Assembly: GCA_030596405.1 (NCBI GenBank)
Contig: JAUVKB010000027.1
Coordinates: forward strand, 1 to 15,142
From: Deltaproteobacteria bacterium
GTDB lineage: Bacteria > Desulfobacterota > Desulfobacteria > Desulfobacterales > JAUVKB01
DNA: 15,142 nucleotides
Reading direction: 5' to 3'
The translations under genes and the position numbers were made by a program. The notes beneath the pieces were generated by a model, which had not been told where the DNA came from, did not search any database, and saw only the letters and a list, made by a program, of their open reading frames with translations. Below, piece after piece: positions 12,491-15,142 of this stretch (position 1 is its first letter; each line of letters begins with the position of its first letter).

Positions 12491-14944
12491 ATGATAAACA
12501 TACCTAAAATTTTCAAGCCGGATAATTCCGATTCCGAGAAGCAGACACTCCCGCTTTTAGCTTTGAGAGACATTGTTATTTTTCCTTACATGGTGGCGCC
12601 TCTTTTTGTCGGGCGTCAAAAATCCGTAAATGCACTTACCGATGTAATGAATAATGACAAAAGTATCTTTCTTGCCACTCAGAAAAACGCTGGAATCGAT
12701 AATCCGCAAAAGAAAGATATCAGTCTTATCGGGACAATCGGAAAAGTACTCCAGTTGTTACGACTCCCTGACGGCACTGTTAAAGCCCTGGTTGAGGGGG
12801 AAAAAAGGGCATGCATAACCCGTTTCATTCAGCATGACAAGTTTTTCAAGGTTGAGCTGGAGCCTGTTGTTGAAGCGGGGATCTCATCGGCAAACAGGAC
12901 GGCTCTCAGCAGAGCCGTCATTAAAAATTTTGAAAAATATGCGGGTCTGAATAAAAATATTCCTGACAATCTTATATCTGACATATCCCTTATATCCGAC
13001 CTTTCACAGTTGTCCGACACTATTACAGCTCATTTTTCATTTAAAATTAAGGACAAACAGCGTCTGCTGGAAACGATCTCCGTAGAGGAACGGCTTTCTT
13101 TTCTTATTCACCTGATTAAGATGGAAATCGATATTTTCAAGATGGATCAGAAGATTAAAGGCCGCCTCAAAAAGCAGATGGAAAAAACCCAGAAGAATTA
13201 CTATTTAAATGAACAGATGAGGGCCATCAAAAAGGAAATGGGTGTTGAAGATGAGCATGAGGATGAACTTAAAGAGCTTGAAAAAAGCATCAAGCGGAAA
13301 AGGATGTCAAAGGAGGCCGCAAAAAAGACAAGACAGGAATTTAAAAAACTCAAAATGATGGCGCCCATGTCGGCTGAAGCAACAGTAGTTCGAAGCTACA
13401 TCGAATGGATAATAACACTGCCGTGGTTTGAACGGAACAAAATACGCCACGATCTTGAAGAAGCAGAGAATATACTTAATGAAGACCACTATGGGCTGCA
13501 AAAACCAAAAGAACGTATTCTGGAATACCTTGCTGTCCAATCCCTCGTCAAAAAGATCCGGGGGCCAATACTATGTCTCGTGGGACCTCCAGGCGTTGGG
13601 AAAACATCACTGGCCAAATCTGTTGCAAGAGCTACGGGAAGGAAATTTATAAGACTATCCCTCGGAGGCGTGCGGGATGAAGCGGAAATACGAGGGCATC
13701 GCAGAACCTATATCGGCGCAATGCCTGGTAAAATCATCCAGTCCCTGAAAAAAACCGGTGTAAATAATCCGGTATTCTGCCTTGATGAGGTAGACAAAAT
13801 GAGCATGGATTTCAGAGGCGATCCATCGGCTGCACTGCTGGAAGTTCTCGATCCGGAACAGAACAACAGTTTTAATGATCATTATCTTGATATCGATTAC
13901 GATCTTTCCGATATACTTTTTATCACAACGGCCAATACTCTGCCGGAGATCCCATTGCCTTTACAAGATAGAATGGAAGTTATTCGACTGCCCGGCTATA
14001 CCGAATATGAAAAATATCACATAGCCAATGATTTTTTAATACCCAAACAGGTTAAAATAAACGGGCTTGAAGACAAAAACCTGCGGTTTTCCAAGAATTC
14101 GGTTTTTACAATTATCCGGCGATATACACGTGAAGCAGGCGTAAGAAATCTTGAGCGTGAAATCGCTTCCATCTGTCGTAAAATTGCGCGGCAAGTAGTT
14201 AGAAAGAAAGATAAAAGTGACCCTAATATAACGGTTGCGTCGCTACAAAAATTTTTAGGGCCACCCCGTTTCAGACACGGCCAGTTAGAGGAAAAAGACC
14301 AGATCGGTCTTGTTACCGGACTTGCCTGGACACAGGTGGGTGGCGAGCTGCTTTGTATTGAGACCTTGACAATGCCCGGCAAGGGCAAGTTGACAGTTAC
14401 TGGAAAGCTGGGAGAGGTAATGCAGGAGTCCGCCCAGGCAGCCTTAAGTTATGTCCGTTCACGCGCAGAGAGTTTGCTGATCGAGAATAAATTCTACGAA
14501 AAAATTGACATCCATATACATGTGCCGGAAGGCGCTATCCCGAAAGACGGTCCTTCCGCAGGTATTTCAATGTGCGCATCTCTTGTCTCCGCCCTCACCA
14601 GGCGGCCTGTTTACAGGGATATCGCCATGACCGGTGAAATCACCTTGCGGGGAAACGTTCTGCCGATAGGTGGATTAAAGGAAAAAATTCTGGCGGCGCA
14701 TAGAGCCGGAATTAAAAAAATTATTATTCCCAAAGAAAATGAAAAGGACCTAAAAGACATACCCCAGAGCATATCAAAACAGATAGAAATTATTCCGGTA
14801 AAACATATGGATGAGGTTCTATCCCATGCTCTGCACCCAAATAAAGATGAGGCCCTTTTCAAAGAAAACGATATCTCTCTTGACATACTGTCAGAAAAGG
14901 AATCTCGGGAAGATAAAGCAAAAAATGTTCTCAACTTAAATTAA
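12491..14944 (+). CDS. lon: ATP-dependent protease Lon (LonA, S16 family)
   Basis: This cytosolic hexameric AAA+ serine protease degrades misfolded and short-lived regulatory proteins. The 817-residue protein has the full LonA layout. The N-terminal substrate-binding domain opens with LPLLALRDIVIFPYMVAPLFVG (20-41, given in part), followed by a long charged helical region with YYLNEQMRAIKKEMG (237-251). The AAA+ module has Walker A GPPGVGKT (365-372) and Walker B FCLDEVDK (429-436). The C-terminal protease domain has the catalytic Ser689 in KDGPSAG and Lys732 in GGLKEKILAAH. All key residues are intact. The ATG at 12491 has only a weak purine-rich site upstream, so coupling to clpX, 35 bases away, is plausible. 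The acidic tail after residue 790 is poorly conserved. Confidence 0.99.
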   Translation: MINIPKIFKPDNSDSEKQTLPLLALRDIVIFPYMVAPLFVGRQKSVNALTDVMNNDKSIFLATQKNAGIDNPQKKDISLIGTIGKVLQLLRLPDGTVKALVEGEKRACITRFIQHDKFFKVELEPVVEAGISSANRTALSRAVIKNFEKYAGLNKNIPDNLISDISLISDLSQLSDTITAHFSFKIKDKQRLLETISVEERLSFLIHLIKMEIDIFKMDQKIKGRLKKQMEKTQKNYYLNEQMRAIKKEMGVEDEHEDELKELEKSIKRKRMSKEAAKKTRQEFKKLKMMAPMSAEATVVRSYIEWIITLPWFERNKIRHDLEEAENILNEDHYGLQKPKERILEYLAVQSLVKKIRGPILCLVGPPGVGKTSLAKSVARATGRKFIRLSLGGVRDEAEIRGHRRTYIGAMPGKIIQSLKKTGVNNPVFCLDEVDKMSMDFRGDPSAALLEVLDPEQNNSFNDHYLDIDYDLSDILFITTANTLPEIPLPLQDRMEVIRLPGYTEYEKYHIANDFLIPKQVKINGLEDKNLRFSKNSVFTIIRRYTREAGVRNLEREIASICRKIARQVVRKKDKSDPNITVASLQKFLGPPRFRHGQLEEKDQIGLVTGLAWTQVGGELLCIETLTMPGKGKLTVTGKLGEVMQESAQAALSYVRSRAESLLIENKFYEKIDIHIHVPEGAIPKDGPSAGISMCASLVSALTRRPVYRDIAMTGEITLRGNVLPIGGLKEKILAAHRAGIKKIIIPKENEKDLKDIPQSISKQIEIIPVKHMDEVLSHALHPNKDEALFKENDISLDILSEKESREDKAKNVLNLN

Positions 14945-14965
14945 GACCGTAAGTTTCGTTTTTTT
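14933..14965 (+). terminator. Weak possible terminator at the end of lon
   Basis: AACTTA (14933-14938) can pair with TAAGTT (14950-14955), enclosing an 11-base loop that contains the lon stop codon. A run of seven Ts (14959-14965) follows. The stem is short and AT-rich, so termination would be inefficient. A promoter -35 begins two bases after the T run. Confidence 0.3.
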
Positions 14966-14966
14966 C

Positions 14967-14995
14967 TTGACTCTATTTTGTTAAATTATTATAAA
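14967..14995 (+). promoter_or_regulatory. Sigma-70 type promoter for tRNA-Val
   Basis: The -35 is TTGACT (14967-14972) and the -10 is TATAAA (14990-14995), with an exact 17-base spacer. Each hexamer differs from consensus at one position. Transcription would start near 15002 and read through about 44 bases of leader into the tRNA at 15046. This is the only near-consensus promoter seen in the window, fitting a stable RNA gene. Confidence 0.75.
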
Positions 14996-15006
14996 TAGAT
15001 TTTGTA

Positions 15007-15041
15007 GTTATTGTGTGTAAAAGTGGTTATTGTGTGTAAAA
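15007..15041 (+). repeat. 16-base direct repeat in tRNA-Val leader
   Basis: GTTATTGTGTGTAAAA occurs at 15007-15022 and 15026-15041, separated by GTG (period 19). The copies are identical and fill almost the whole leader between the predicted transcription start and the tRNA. A recent tandem duplication is the simplest explanation. Confidence 0.9.
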
Positions 15042-15045
15042 TAGG

Positions 15046-15121
15046 GGGCGGGTAGCTCAGTTGGGAGAGCATCGGCCTTACAAGCCGAGGGTCACAGGTT
15101 CAAGCCCTGTTCCGCCTACCA
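15046..15121 (+). tRNA. tRNA-Val (anticodon UAC)
   Basis: This is a 76-base tRNA including encoded CCA (15119-15121). The D arm is GCTCAGTTGGGAGAGC. The anticodon stem TCGGC/GCCGA holds loop CTTACAA, with TAC at 34-36, decoding valine GUN codons. The T arm is ACAGG-TTCAAGC-CCTGT and the discriminator is A. The acceptor arm pairs GGGCGGG with TCCGCCT, leaving G-U wobbles at both ends (1:72 and 7:66), unusual but still a full stem. Confidence 0.95.
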
Positions 15122-15142
15122 TATTTTTGAGTTATGGTAAAA

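Noticed and set aside
9048..15121. tRNA genes as borders of an integrated island
   Set aside because: The genes between tRNA-Leu and tRNA-Val are conserved core genes; there is no integrase and no repeated tRNA 3' end.

Overview
The window looks like a chromosomal segment of a moderately AT-rich Gram-negative bacterium. It is most likely a member of Desulfobacterota (Deltaproteobacteria), perhaps Desulfobacterales. The lineage call is inference: it rests on the tig-clpP-clpX-lon order, the folP-ybbR pair, and the style of the acyltransferase/ACP/AMP-ligase gene. No rRNA or other taxonomic marker is present. There are no insertion sequences, CRISPR arrays, integrases or phage genes; this is mostly conserved core genome.

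Layout. (1) 1-1842: a non-coding leader with two small dyads, then a sodium:neurotransmitter symporter (NSS/SLC6-type) gene standing alone. (2) 1843-2157: about 315 bases with no gene seen. (3) 2158-7946: a tight same-strand run of folP (dihydropteroate synthase), ybbR, a PlsC acyltransferase-ACP-AMP-ligase gene broken by a one-base frameshift near 4155, and an LplT-like MFS transporter. The gaps are 6, 32 and -4 bases, so this is probably one operon. (4) 8052-8939, minus strand: a secreted zinc N-acetylmuramoyl-L-alanine amidase followed 31 bases downstream by tRNA-Pro(UGG). (5) 9048-9134: tRNA-Leu(UAG). (6) 9221-14944: the proteostasis block tig-clpP-clpX-lon. (7) 14967-15121: a near-consensus promoter, a 16-base direct repeat and tRNA-Val(UAC).

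How the genes work together. Trigger factor folds nascent chains, while ClpXP and Lon are the ATP-dependent proteases that remove misfolded and regulatory proteins; the four genes form a protein quality-control unit. In the folP operon, the acyltransferase/ACP/acyl-activating protein and the LplT-like carrier resemble the Aas-LplT lysophospholipid re-acylation system: the carrier would flip lysolipid inward, and the enzyme would activate a fatty acid, load it on its own ACP domain and transfer it. YbbR is normally the membrane partner of the c-di-AMP synthase CdaA, whose gene usually sits between folP and ybbR but is absent here.

Points most worth a second look are the frameshift that separates the HX4D catalytic motif from the rest of the acyltransferase, the internal ACP and divergent acyltransferase motif, the ybbR without cdaA, an altered ClpP-binding loop in ClpX, and the repeated leader and unusual acceptor stem of tRNA-Val. 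I found no clearly new system; the acyltransferase/MFS pair is the closest candidate for novel biochemistry.
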